A DNA stretch of 59,322 nt from JAABTL01 sp964465355 (lineage in GTDB: Bacteria; Deinococcota; Deinococci; Deinococcales; Trueperaceae), in contig CAYXJZ010000010.1 in assembly GCA_964465355.1 (NCBI GenBank), positions 1 through 59,322 on the forward strand, in the 5' to 3' direction. The notes beneath the pieces are model-generated. The model saw only the letters and a program-made list of their open reading frames with translations, made no database searches and was not told the origin of the DNA. Each line of letters starts with the position of its first letter. The first letter of the stretch is position 1. The translations under genes and the position numbers were made by a program. Positions 6,939 through 15,154 of the stretch are shown piece by piece.

Positions 6939-8510
6939 TCAGTCCTTGTAGACCGTGTTGAAGAACCAGTCGCCGGAGGGGTAGATGACCCAGCCCTGCA
7001 CAGGAGCGCGCACCACGTACGGCAGCACGGCGTTGTACAGGTAGGCCGAAGGCAGTTCCGCCGCCAGGACCTCCTGGATGCGGTCCATGATGCCCTGCCG
7101 CGCGTCGGTATCGACCGTCTCGGCCAGCTCGGCTGCCAAGGCGTCCACCTCGTCGTTGCTGTAGTAGGCGTAGTTGCCGCCCGTGCCGTGTGCCGCGCTG
7201 GTGAAGGTGTTGGTCACGAACTGGTCCGGCACGGGGGCGGCCAGGCCGGAGACCACGTACATGGGCATGGTGCCCTGCTGGAAGCCTTCCACGAAGGTGG
7301 GCCAGGCCACGGCCTGCACCTCGGCGCGGATGCCGACCTCGGCCAGCTGCGCCTGGGCGACCACGGCCGAGATCTCGCGCTGGGCGTTGCCGCTGTTGAA
7401 GGCGATGGTGGTGTCGAAGCCGTTGGGGTAGCCGGCCTCGGCCAACAGGGCGCGGGCGCGCTCGAGATCGCGCTCGTAGACCCAGGCAGCGTCGTTGAAG
7501 CCGGGCAGCAGGCTGGGGAAGGCGCCGCGTGCAGGCGAGGCAAGGCCAAGGGTGGCGGCGTCGCTGATCTCCTGCTGGTCGAGGGCGAACTGCACCGCCT
7601 GACGCACCCGGATGTCGTCGAACGGCGGGTTCCTGTTCGGCATGTAGAGCGTCTGCAGGCCGATGGTCTGCTGGTTGAGCACCTTGAGCGCGGGGTTGGA
7701 CAGCGCCTGCTCCAGGATGTCGATGGGCGGGTTGTACATGGCGTCGAGGCTGCCCTGCTGCATCAGCACGTACTGGCTGGCCAGATCGCTGATGAAGCGG
7801 AAGCTCACGGCGTCGACCAAGGGAGCGCCCGACCAGTGGTCCTCGAAGGCCAGCAGCTCGTAGACCACGCCGGGTTCCCAGCTGCCCCAGGTGAAGGGGC
7901 CGGTGCCCATGGCGTTGTTGCGCATGTGCTCGTTGATGACGCCTGCCTCGACGCCGCCGTTGGCCATGACGTAGGCCTGGCTGTGGATGGCCCCGGTGGG
8001 GGTCTGCACCAGCAGCGCGAGGAAGAAGGGGCAGGCGGAGGTCAGCTCGACGGTGACCTCGTAAGGGCCGGTGACCCAGATGTGGTCGCTGCTGACGCAG
8101 GTGCGCAGCAGCTGGGCCGGGGCGAAGTTCAGCGTCAGCACCCGCTGCAGGCTGAAGGCCACGTCGTCGGCCGTGAGGATGGAGCCGTCGTGGAAGGGCA
8201 CGCCCTGCCGGATCTGGAACACGAAGGTGCTGCCGTCGTCCGACACCGTCCATGACTCCGCCAGCCATGGCTTGTAGTCGGTGGTGCCGACCACGGTGCC
8301 GTCGGCATCGGTGGTGGTGTCGTAGCGCACCAGGGTGTCGTAGAGGTTGTTGGCCATCCAGGTGGCGGCCGCGTCGGTGCTGATGTGTGGGTCGACGCCC
8401 GACGGCTCGAAGTAGACGCCGAAGTTGAACACGTTGGCGTCGCTCTGTGCCTGCGCGCTCATGAGCAGCATGGCTGCCGCGATCGAGAGTGCCTTGAGCA
8501 TCCTGTTCAT
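6939..8510 (-). CDS. Peptide-type ABC transporter solute-binding protein
   Basis: This 523-residue protein is a family 5 extracellular solute-binding protein. The start MNRMLKALSIAAAMLLMSAQAQ is a signal peptide with likely cleavage after an AxA site. Typical family sequences follow: LYDTLVRYD, LAESWTVSDDGSTFVFQIRQ, VPFHDGSILTADDVAFSL and DDIRVRQAVQFALDQQEI. Ligands of the family are di/oligopeptides, glycans, opines or nickel; the neighbouring mannose-6-phosphate isomerase and ROK kinase hint at a sugar-containing ligand here, which is inference. The ATG is preceded by AGGAGG; the frame extends 45 codons further without coding character. Confidence 0.92.
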   Translation of the reverse strand: MNRMLKALSIAAAMLLMSAQAQSDANVFNFGVYFEPSGVDPHISTDAAATWMANNLYDTLVRYDTTTDADGTVVGTTDYKPWLAESWTVSDDGSTFVFQIRQGVPFHDGSILTADDVAFSLQRVLTLNFAPAQLLRTCVSSDHIWVTGPYEVTVELTSACPFFLALLVQTPTGAIHSQAYVMANGGVEAGVINEHMRNNAMGTGPFTWGSWEPGVVYELLAFEDHWSGAPLVDAVSFRFISDLASQYVLMQQGSLDAMYNPPIDILEQALSNPALKVLNQQTIGLQTLYMPNRNPPFDDIRVRQAVQFALDQQEISDAATLGLASPARGAFPSLLPGFNDAAWVYERDLERARALLAEAGYPNGFDTTIAFNSGNAQREISAVVAQAQLAEVGIRAEVQAVAWPTFVEGFQQGTMPMYVVSGLAAPVPDQFVTNTFTSAAHGTGGNYAYYSNDEVDALAAELAETVDTDARQGIMDRIQEVLAAELPSAYLYNAVLPYVVRAPVQGWVIYPSGDWFFNTVYKD

Positions 8511-8541
8511 CGACCTTGCCTCCTCGGGCGTTCTTTGAGGC

Positions 8542-8558
8542 GCCGGCCTGGCCGGCGA
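8542..8558. other. GC-rich palindrome in the leader of the binding-protein gene
   Basis: CGCCGGCC and GGCCGGCG are complementary with a single base between them, located in the 109-bp gap between the isomerase gene and the binding-protein gene. It may be a hairpin in the mRNA or a binding site; no clear -35/-10 pair was found in the gap. Confidence 0.4.
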
Positions 8559-8619
8559 GTCCTTCTCCGGGCGAAACGTGATTGTGGGTGCCGACAGTGT
8601 ATCAGGTCGAGGTGGCGGC

Positions 8620-10518
8620 TCAGCCACCCGGGTCGTAGCGGCCACGGCCCGGCTTCACGAAGGCCTTCACCACCATGACCCGCCCCCCTCCCATGTTGCT
8701 CAATGTGTAGCGCCCAGCCGCCGCCGGCAGGACGACGGTCTCGGCGTAGGCCAGGTCAAGTTGGACGCCGTTCTGGCTGCGCACCGAGACGCGGCTTCCC
8801 TCGACCAGGTTGAGCACATGGCAGGCGTTGCCTGTGTCCACCTCGACCTCGCTACCGAACTCCAGCCGGTGCACGTCGTAGAAGTGCTGCGGGTGGGTGG
8901 GCAGGTGGACCAGCCGCCAATCCTCGCCCTCCTCCAGCAGCAGCTCAGGCGCCACGTGCTCGCGCTCGATGACATCGGGCGTACGGCCGAAGTCGATGTT
9001 GTCGAAGGCCCGCTCGAGGTTCATCGGCCGCGGCTTGCCGTCCAGGTCGAGGCGCTGCCAGTCGTACATCTTGAAGGTGTAGAGGTAGGGCGTCGCGCTG
9101 ATCTCCAGCACCAGGCTGCCATCGCCTGAGGAGTGGACGGTGCCGTTGGGGATCAGGTACAGCCCGTGCTTCTTGGCCGGCACGCTGTTGACGAAGCGCT
9201 GCACGTCCAGCTCCTCGCCGGTGGCCAAGGAGGTCTCCAGCGCGGCGCGGAACTCGGCAGGGTCGACGCCGTCCCGCAGGCCGAGGTAGATGACGGCGCC
9301 ATCGGTGCCGGCGGCTGGCACCGTGTCACTCACGTAGTAGCACTCGTCCTGGGTGAAGCCCTCACCGAAGCGACTGCGCGCGTAGGCGTCGCTGGGGTGC
9401 ACCTGCACCGAGAGGTTGCCGCCGCCCACGGTGTCGAGGTAGTTGAAGCGGATCGGGAAGTGATGGCCGAAGCGACCGGCGGCCTCGCCAAGGACGGCCT
9501 CCTGCGCATGGAACATGAGCAGGTCGAAGGAGACCTCGAGCATGGTGTGGCCGTCGTGGAGCAGCAGGCCGTTCTCAGGCGTGATGAGCTCGAAGGACCA
9601 GGCCAGGTTGACCTCGTCGTCTGGCAGGCCGGGGATGTGCCGCTTCATCCACTGGCCACCCCACGGGCCTGCCTCGAACCAAGGCCTGGCGCGTAGCGGG
9701 CTCGCGCTCATGTTCTCCAAGGTGGCGCGCAGTGCTTGGCCGGAGACGAAGACCGGCGTGTCAGGCCGCTGGCTGTCGACGAAGAGGTCGATGCGAGGAA
9801 GCAGTTGGCGCTTGTGATCGGCCAGCAGAGGCCAGTCGACGAAGAAGAAGCGCTTGTAGGCCTGCTTGGGGTCCAAGGCCGCGGGGGTGCCATGGACCAC
9901 GGCGCCATCGTCGGCGGAGATCGAGCCGGCGGCGCCGAGCGGCGCGATGCTGCCCGCCCTCGAGCGGTACTGGATCTCGCTCTTGGGCAGGTCGAGGTAG
10001 ACCAGCAGTCCAGGTAGACCGGTCAGTGCAGCACCGCTGCCGTAGATGAGGTTGAGGTCGGCGCCGGTTTCGGGCTCGAACGCCGCCAGGGCTGCGCTGT
10101 CGAAGAGGTCGGCCAGGGTGCCGGTGTGTCGGCGGCCGAACAGCGGGTCGTCACCACCAAGGAAAGGGGCCAAGGCGGCATCCAGTTCCTCCGGCGGCCT
10201 CAGTGCGCCGGCCGTGTCGTGCCATGCGGTGCTCAAGCCCAGGATCTCGAAGGCCTGTGCAAGACGCTCACGGACATCGGACCAGAACAGGCCGCCGAAG
10301 CCATCGAGCAGCACCAGTCCGCCCACGCTGGCGGCGCGCGCTGCGATGGCCTCGGCCAATGCGGCGAAGCCGACGCAGATGCCATCCCCAGCCTCGTCCT
10401 GCAGGTGGAAGGTGGGGTAGAGGTCGTAGCGGCCGGGCTCGACGGCCGGCTTGGCCAGCGGCAGCAGCGGCTGGCGGCTCTTGCGCCAGGCGATGGCGGG
10501 GACTGTGGTGCTGCTCAT
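8620..10518 (-). CDS. Class I mannose-6-phosphate isomerase (long form)
   Basis: The 632-residue protein is longer than classical type I isomerases (about 390). Residues from about 280 carry the isomerase core: GPWGGQWMKRHIP, VQVHPSDAY with likely zinc ligands Gln372 and His374, DECYYV with Glu392, and IPNGTVHSSGDG with the last His ligand. The first 270 residues form a separate region with GLVLLDGFGGLFWSDV, whose role I do not know. Such long forms occur in several bacteria. It should interconvert mannose-6-phosphate and fructose-6-phosphate in the cytoplasm. Its ATG overlaps the stop of the 50-residue gene, and it sits between the ROK kinase and the importer, which suggests a sugar-uptake operon. 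Confidence 0.85.
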   Translation of the reverse strand: MSSTTVPAIAWRKSRQPLLPLAKPAVEPGRYDLYPTFHLQDEAGDGICVGFAALAEAIAARAASVGGLVLLDGFGGLFWSDVRERLAQAFEILGLSTAWHDTAGALRPPEELDAALAPFLGGDDPLFGRRHTGTLADLFDSAALAAFEPETGADLNLIYGSGAALTGLPGLLVYLDLPKSEIQYRSRAGSIAPLGAAGSISADDGAVVHGTPAALDPKQAYKRFFFVDWPLLADHKRQLLPRIDLFVDSQRPDTPVFVSGQALRATLENMSASPLRARPWFEAGPWGGQWMKRHIPGLPDDEVNLAWSFELITPENGLLLHDGHTMLEVSFDLLMFHAQEAVLGEAAGRFGHHFPIRFNYLDTVGGGNLSVQVHPSDAYARSRFGEGFTQDECYYVSDTVPAAGTDGAVIYLGLRDGVDPAEFRAALETSLATGEELDVQRFVNSVPAKKHGLYLIPNGTVHSSGDGSLVLEISATPYLYTFKMYDWQRLDLDGKPRPMNLERAFDNIDFGRTPDVIEREHVAPELLLEEGEDWRLVHLPTHPQHFYDVHRLEFGSEVEVDTGNACHVLNLVEGSRVSVRSQNGVQLDLAYAETVVLPAAAGRYTLSNMGGGRVMVVKAFVKPGRGRYDPGG

Positions 10519-10667
10519 GGCTCGCCCGACCTGAGGCGTGGCAGGTAGCGGTCGACATCGGCGCAGAGGTGGGCGACGTCGTCGGCGTTGAGGTTGTCGC
10601 TGATCAAGAGCTCTCCATCCTTGGTGAACTGCGGCTGGTGCCCGCAGCACAGGCCGATGGACCTCAT
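10515..10667 (-). CDS. Small 50-residue protein in the ROK-isomerase operon
   Basis: The reading frame overlaps the ROK stop at its start and the isomerase ATG at its end, each through a four-base ATGA, which is strong evidence that it is translated. The product has MRSIGLCCGHQPQF, with a Cys-Cys-Gly-His cluster that might bind a metal, then an acidic stretch ISDNLNADDVAHLCADVDRY with a third Cys. I recognise no family. A regulatory or accessory role for the neighbouring kinase or isomerase is possible but is inference from position only. Confidence 0.65.
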   Translation of the reverse strand: MRSIGLCCGHQPQFTKDGELLISDNLNADDVAHLCADVDRYLPRLRSGEP

Positions 10668-11626
10668 GCGTCCACCGCATCGAACACGGCCGTGGCAGCG
10701 CCGCGCAGCGCCGAGCCTGTGATGCACTCGGCCGCCAGCAACTCGGGTCGGTGCTCCAGGCCAGCCAGCGCCTCCCGCGCCGCGGGGCCGAACAGGTCGA
10801 AGGCCAGCGCGATCCGCCCACCCAGCACCACGGCCTCCGGCCGGAAGGCCTCGATGGTCCCTGCCAGTGCCTCCACCATCTGCACGCCGAAGCGCCGGAA
10901 CACCTCGGCGGCCAAGGCGTCGCCGCTACCTGCCCGATCGGCCAGCGTACGCACGGTCATCGGCTCCTCGCCCATGCCTACGGCGGCGGAATCGGCATGC
11001 CACAACGCCAGCAGGCCGCGGGTGGAGACCACCTCGTCGACGGTCAGGGTGCCATAGGGCAGCTCGTAGACGTAGCCATGCGGCGGCACGCCATCACCCT
11101 CGCTGAGCAGCCGGCCGCCTACCGCGAAGGCCGAGCCGCAGCCCGTGCCGAGGGTGAGGATCAGCACCCGCCCGTAGCCCCGGCCGGCGCCATGGCGGAG
11201 TTCGCCCGTGGCGAAGGCGGTGGCGTCGTTGAGGAAGCGGATGGGCAGGCCGACCAAGAAGGGCAGCCGAGCACGCAGCTCGGGCAGGAGCGGCAGGTCG
11301 TAGAGCCCCTCGAGCTTGCCGAGCCCGCGGATCATGAAGGCGCCGCGCCGGAAGTCGAAAGGACCAGGCACCGCCATGCCCAAGCCAACCAACCCACACG
11401 ACCCCACACGTGCGCGCGTCTGCGACAGCGCGGCAGCCAGTCCGTCCAGCACTTGACCGGCCGGAGCCTGGCTGTCCAGGTCGAAGCGCAACTGCGCCAA
11501 CATCGTGCCGCCCTCCGCCACCAGCCCTGTCTTCACAGAGCTGCCACCGACGTCGCAGACCAGGCAGACGCGCGCCAGATCATCCTCGACCGGCGCAACC
11601 TCGGTTGCTGGCGTATCGAGCGGCAT
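10664..11626 (-). CDS. ROK-family sugar kinase-like protein
   Basis: The 320-residue protein has the actin-like ATPase fold of ROK proteins: VCLVCDVGGSSVKTGLV is the phosphate-1 loop (Asp25, Gly27, Gly28), GLGMAVPGPFD and FLNDATAFATGE hold the sugar-binding Asn-Asp, and LILTLGTGCGSAFAVGG is the phosphate-2 loop. The Cys-rich zinc motif CxCGxxGC found in most ROK kinases is absent; its place is taken by HGYVYELPYG. No DNA-binding domain is present, so it is a kinase rather than a repressor. It likely phosphorylates a hexose that feeds the isomerase encoded downstream. Confidence 0.85.
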   Translation of the reverse strand: MPLDTPATEVAPVEDDLARVCLVCDVGGSSVKTGLVAEGGTMLAQLRFDLDSQAPAGQVLDGLAAALSQTRARVGSCGLVGLGMAVPGPFDFRRGAFMIRGLGKLEGLYDLPLLPELRARLPFLVGLPIRFLNDATAFATGELRHGAGRGYGRVLILTLGTGCGSAFAVGGRLLSEGDGVPPHGYVYELPYGTLTVDEVVSTRGLLALWHADSAAVGMGEEPMTVRTLADRAGSGDALAAEVFRRFGVQMVEALAGTIEAFRPEAVVLGGRIALAFDLFGPAAREALAGLEHRPELLAAECITGSALRGAATAVFDAVDA

Positions 11627-11634
11627 CTAGCTAC

Positions 11635-11652
11635 TGGCTGCTCCTGCAGCCA
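11635..11652 (-). other. Hairpin presenting the Shine-Dalgarno of the ROK gene
   Basis: On the minus strand TGGCTGC and GCAGCCA form a 7-bp stem whose 4-nt loop reads AGGA, ending 8 nt before the ATG at 11626. The only Shine-Dalgarno-like bases of this gene are in that loop and the first bases of the stem, which may tune translation of the operon. Confidence 0.4.
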
Positions 11653-11837
11653 AGGCGAGGACCTGTTGTCTCATACGGGGTACCTGTCTCCCTTCCGTTC
11701 ATGTCGACTGGAACGGCACAGGGGGCGTGGATCAGGGTTGCTCGAAGGAAGGATACCAGCGCCGAGGAAGGGGCAACACAGGGCTAAGGTGGGCTGACCA
11801 TGCCCTTGGACGATGACCAGAGGAGGAGACGGATCTG

Positions 11838-12701
11838 ATGCTGCGAGAGGTCAGAGCAGCGGGTCTCGAAGCCCTGACGCTGGCGACGGCGTTGTTGCAA
11901 CGCGCTCGCCGCGCCGACCCACTTGCCGGTGTGTGGGAGGCCGCGGAGGCACAGTGGGCGTGGCGCAGGCCCATGCGGTCAGACGAGGTCGAGAAGCTCT
12001 TCTGGCTCGACGACCAAGGGCCCGTCGCCGGCGTGCTGCTGACGAGCTGGACCGACGACGTCTGGCAATGCGACCCGGTGGTGGTCCCCGGCGCGTCGGG
12101 TGTCACACCGCGCGTTGTGTGGGAAAGGGCCATGGGGCTTGCGGCCAAGCACGCACCCAAAGGCTTCGACGTACCCGTGGACGACGGTGACCTGACCTTC
12201 CAGACGCTGGCCAAGCGAGCCGGGTTCAGCGTCGGCCGTCAAGACAGCACCGCCTGGATGGACGCTGCCGATCGACCGGCCGTCACCGCACCACCTGATG
12301 GCTTCGTGCTGGTCGACCGCACGCAGCGTCTGGACGCCCCGCACCCCATGCGACAGCGCAACGGTGATGGCGTGGCGCAGCGGCTCGAACAGTGTTCGCT
12401 CTACGACCCTGCGCTCGACCTCGCCATCGAGACCAGCGATGGGCAGGTCGCCGGCTACTCGCTGTACTGGTTCGATCCGAGCACCGAGGTGGGGCTCGTC
12501 GAGCCGGTCAGGGTCGAGGAGGCGTTCCAGAGGCGGGGCCTTGCGCGAGCGATGTTGTGCGCCGGGATGGACCGCCTCGCCGCCCAGGGCGCCAAGCGGC
12601 TGAAGATCGCCTTCGAGTCGGACGCGGCCGGCGCGCTGTACCAGAGCCTCGGCTTCCGGCCGACCTCCACCGCCACCTGGTACCGGGCGACACCTCGGTG
12701 A
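11838..12701 (+). CDS. GNAT family N-acetyltransferase (tandem-domain length)
   Basis: At 287 residues this is about twice the size of a single GNAT domain. The C-terminal half is a clear acetyltransferase: VGLVEPVRVEEAFQRRGLAR carries the acetyl-CoA loop and AGALYQSLGFRPTSTATWY the last helix and strand. The N-terminal half has a weaker GNAT-like layout (EVEKLFWLDDQGPVAGVLLT) and probably is a degenerate second domain. AGGAGG sits 12 nt before the ATG. The substrate is unknown. The gene stands alone between the divergent ROK operon and the convergent cytochrome gene. Confidence 0.85.
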   Translation: MLREVRAAGLEALTLATALLQRARRADPLAGVWEAAEAQWAWRRPMRSDEVEKLFWLDDQGPVAGVLLTSWTDDVWQCDPVVVPGASGVTPRVVWERAMGLAAKHAPKGFDVPVDDGDLTFQTLAKRAGFSVGRQDSTAWMDAADRPAVTAPPDGFVLVDRTQRLDAPHPMRQRNGDGVAQRLEQCSLYDPALDLAIETSDGQVAGYSLYWFDPSTEVGLVEPVRVEEAFQRRGLARAMLCAGMDRLAAQGAKRLKIAFESDAAGALYQSLGFRPTSTATWYRATPR

Positions 12702-12717
12702 CGGGCGCGCCTGGCGA

Positions 12718-12732
12718 TCGGGCGGCGCCCGA
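12718..12732. terminator. Possible bidirectional hairpin between convergent genes
   Basis: TCGGGC and GCCCGA form a 6-bp stem with a 3-nt loop in the 69-bp gap between the GNAT and cytochrome genes, which converge. It lacks a U-tract, so it is only a weak candidate. Confidence 0.35.
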
Positions 12733-12770
12733 ACAGCGTGCGGCACGGGGCGAAGCCACCGCAGGCCATC

Positions 12771-13379
12771 TCACTCCAACCGGAACCCATCGAGGTCAGC
12801 CGCTTCGAGCGTCTGCGCATCGGGCAAGAAGCCCGTCATCCGCAGCAACTGCGCGGTGAGGTCGAGATAGGTCTGGTCGTCCAGGCGGCCAGGCGCCCAG
12901 CGGGGCATGGCTGCACGCAGGTAGTGGTAGAGCCCGGCGGCCGTGCCGAAGCGCCTCAGGCGTCCGGCGTCAGCCAGCGGCGGCGGGTCACCGATGGAGA
13001 AGGCCATGGTCGAGAGCCCCACCTGCGAGCCGGGCATGGTGGGCGAGTTCTGCGGCTGGTGGCAAGCCGCGCAGTAGCGATGGTCCTCGGGAAAGGCCGC
13101 CACCGCCTCCTGGAAGCCCTGGCCCGTGTCGCCGTGGCAGACGGCGCAGGAGAAGGCGTAGGCCTTGGCGCCGCGGGTGGCTTGGTCGGAGTGGTTCTGC
13201 TGTGAGGCGTCGGTGTCGGCGGCAGCCTCGGCAGTCGAAGAGGCACCTGGACCGGCGGTCGCGCCGACCGGTGTCGGCCAGACCGCCGCGCCGATGAGCA
13301 GGGCCAGTACCAGGCCGCATACCAACAGGACGGGGCCAAGGCTGGCATTGGTCGAGCGGCCTTCTGGGCAGACGGGCAT
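12771..13379 (-). CDS. Exported diheme c-type cytochrome
   Basis: This 202-residue protein has two heme-binding CxxCH motifs, CAVCH in YAFSCAVCHGDTGQGF and CAACH in DHRYCAACHQPQ, behind an N-terminal hydrophobic segment VLLVCGLVLALLIGAAVW that is either a signal peptide or an anchor. Candidate axial methionines lie in AAMPRWAP and LSTMAFS. It should carry electrons on the outer face of the membrane. The 26 residues between the motifs are shorter than a full class I domain, so the second heme probably sits in a compact insert. No oxidase or dehydrogenase gene is nearby. Confidence 0.87.
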   Translation of the reverse strand: MPVCPEGRSTNASLGPVLLVCGLVLALLIGAAVWPTPVGATAGPGASSTAEAAADTDASQQNHSDQATRGAKAYAFSCAVCHGDTGQGFQEAVAAFPEDHRYCAACHQPQNSPTMPGSQVGLSTMAFSIGDPPPLADAGRLRRFGTAAGLYHYLRAAMPRWAPGRLDDQTYLDLTAQLLRMTGFLPDAQTLEAADLDGFRLE

Positions 13380-13527
13380 CGTCGGGGTCAGGGTAGCGCG
13401 CCGCGCCCGTCCCTGCCCCCACCGACCCTGCCTACTCCAGCCAGGCGAACCGGCCTAGACTGGCCGCTGCGCCCCTCGGGCAGGCCTCGAAGGGTGACAC
13501 CCGCCCGCTTTGGGAGCGAGCCCATCC

Positions 13528-13884
13528 ATGCGCCCTCTCTTGACCACCATCGGCCTCCTGGTCGCCAGCAACGTGTTCATGACCTTCGCCTGGTACGCCC
13601 ACCTGCGTGACCTCAGCCATCGGCCCTGGATCGTGGCGGCCCTGATCAGCTGGGGCATCGCCTTCTTCGAGTACATGCTGCAGGTGCCTGCCAACCGCAT
13701 CGGACACGGGGTGCTCTCGGTGGGGCAGCTCAAGATCCTGCAGGAGGTCATCACCCTCACGGTGTTCGTGCCCTTCGCGGTGTTCTACCTGCGGGAACCG
13801 CTGAAGCTCGACTACCTGTGGGCAGGGCTGTGCCTGCTTGGCGCTGCCTACTTCATGTTCAGGAGCATGTGGAGCGGTGGCTAG
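13528..13884 (+). CDS. DUF486 family membrane protein
   Basis: The 118-residue protein has four hydrophobic segments and the features of DUF486: TIGLLVASNVFMTFAWYAHL, WIVAALISWGIAFFEYMLQV, PANRIGHGVLSVGQLKILQE and LWAGLCLLGAAYFMFR. The family belongs to the drug/metabolite transporter superfamily and members have the size of small multidrug-resistance proteins, but no function has been shown. GGGAG lies upstream of the chosen ATG; another start six codons before it is possible. It converges on the proline-racemase-family gene, with two bases between the stops. Confidence 0.85.
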   Translation: MRPLLTTIGLLVASNVFMTFAWYAHLRDLSHRPWIVAALISWGIAFFEYMLQVPANRIGHGVLSVGQLKILQEVITLTVFVPFAVFYLREPLKLDYLWAGLCLLGAAYFMFRSMWSGG

Positions 13885-13885
13885 C

Positions 13886-14911
13886 CTAGGCCGGCCAGGT
13901 ATCCCCCACCCGATAACCCCGCGGCCAAGGGTCATCAGGATCGAGCAGCAGCTGCTTGGTCTCGGTGATCCAGGCCCGTCCCTCGATCGACGGCACGATG
14001 GCGGGCCTGCCCCCCACCTCCGCCTCGCGCTCGATGCGGCAGTGGAAGCGGCTGTCGATGATCGACACGCCGGTGAAGGCCTCCCCCACCGCCAGCTCCC
14101 CGCGGGCGTGCAGCACCGCCATGCGGGCGGAGCAGCCGGTGCCCGTCGGTGAGCGGTCGAGCTTGCCTGGCTCGATGGCCACGGTGTTGCGGCCGGTCTT
14201 GACGCCGTCGACCGCCACCACCGGCTGTGTGAACTGGCAGAAGGAGAGGTGCCGCCAGTCGGGGTTGCCCGGATGGTGGAAGCCGAGCTGCTCCGTCGCG
14301 GCGCGGATGATGCGGTTGCCGGTACGCGCCAGGTCGGCGGCCTCGTCGGCCGTCAGCGCGAAGCCCAGCGCCGCGGCGTCGACCAGGACGAAGCTGTCCC
14401 CGCCGTAGGCGGTGTCCACCGTCAGCGCGCCAAGGCCCTCCACCTCGATGACGGCGTCCAGCCGGTCGACGAAGCTGGGGTGGTTGGTGACGCGGATCGA
14501 GCGCGCCTTGCCACCCTCGCAGCGGGCCACCACCTCGATCAGCCCACCAGGCGCTTCCAGCGCGAAACGCGTCTCTGGTTCCACCATCGGCACGATGCCG
14601 CTGTCCAGCAGCACGGTGGCCACACAGATGGCGTTCGACCCAGACATGGGCGGCGTGTGCACCGGTTCCATGATGATGAAGCCCATCGCGGCGCGCGGGT
14701 CCTTGGGCGGCACAAGCAGGTTGACGTGGCGGAAGACGCCGCCACGAGGCTCGTTCAGGACGAAGTCGCGCAGCGTCTGATCCAGGGCGATCCAGCGCGA
14801 CTGCGCCCACAGCGTGTCGCCGGGGGGCGGTGCGACGCCGCCGACGATGACGTCGCCGACCTCCCCTTCGGCGTGGCAGCCGATGACGTTGATCACCTTG
14901 GTCGAACGCAT
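13886..14911 (-). CDS. Proline racemase superfamily enzyme, probably trans-3-hydroxy-L-proline dehydratase
   Basis: The 341-residue protein has the two-lobed proline racemase fold. In racemases and 4-hydroxyproline epimerases two cysteines act as base and acid. Here the first position is Ser90 (PPMSGSNAICVAT) and the second is Cys260 (SPTGTGCSARMA). A Ser/Cys or Thr/Cys pair is what is known for trans-3-hydroxy-L-proline dehydratases, which make pyrroline-2-carboxylate. GGAGG precedes the ATG. The gene is divergent from the large lipoprotein gene. No pyrroline-2-carboxylate reductase is seen in the window, so the pathway cannot be completed here. Confidence 0.83.
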   Translation of the reverse strand: MRSTKVINVIGCHAEGEVGDVIVGGVAPPPGDTLWAQSRWIALDQTLRDFVLNEPRGGVFRHVNLLVPPKDPRAAMGFIIMEPVHTPPMSGSNAICVATVLLDSGIVPMVEPETRFALEAPGGLIEVVARCEGGKARSIRVTNHPSFVDRLDAVIEVEGLGALTVDTAYGGDSFVLVDAAALGFALTADEAADLARTGNRIIRAATEQLGFHHPGNPDWRHLSFCQFTQPVVAVDGVKTGRNTVAIEPGKLDRSPTGTGCSARMAVLHARGELAVGEAFTGVSIIDSRFHCRIEREAEVGGRPAIVPSIEGRAWITETKQLLLDPDDPWPRGYRVGDTWPA

Positions 14912-15078
14912 GACGACCTCCAGGACTGGCCCCTGACCTTTGGCGCCTGGGGCTCCGTGACATGAGAGCGCTCTCCTGCCTCTAGGGTACCCAGGTCGAG
15001 TCGCCATGATCCTGATCCGATTCCAGGTATCTTCTTGGCAAGCACTGCCACAGCCGTCGACTGTCGTGCGAGCGACGG

Positions 15079-15105
15079 GTTGGAAGCGACCCGGTTGGAA
15101 GCGAT
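15079..15105 (+). repeat. Short direct repeat upstream of the large lipoprotein gene
   Basis: The 12-mer GGTTGGAAGCGA occurs twice with a period of 15 bp within the 243-bp gap between the divergent dehydratase and lipoprotein genes. The remaining gap also holds TGGCA-5-TGCCA as a short inverted repeat. No clear promoter hexamers were identified; an upstream in-frame extension of the lipoprotein gene crosses this stretch. Confidence 0.35.
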
Positions 15106-15154
15106 CAGGCTCGAAGAGACGCCGTTCGCCCGCTCGCAGAGAGAAGGGTTCTGC

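Noticed and set aside
5721..8255. Long open frames on the plus strand through the importer genes
   Set aside because: They are antisense shadows of the permease and binding-protein genes, with His/Gly/Val/Asp-rich composition typical of reverse frames at high GC.
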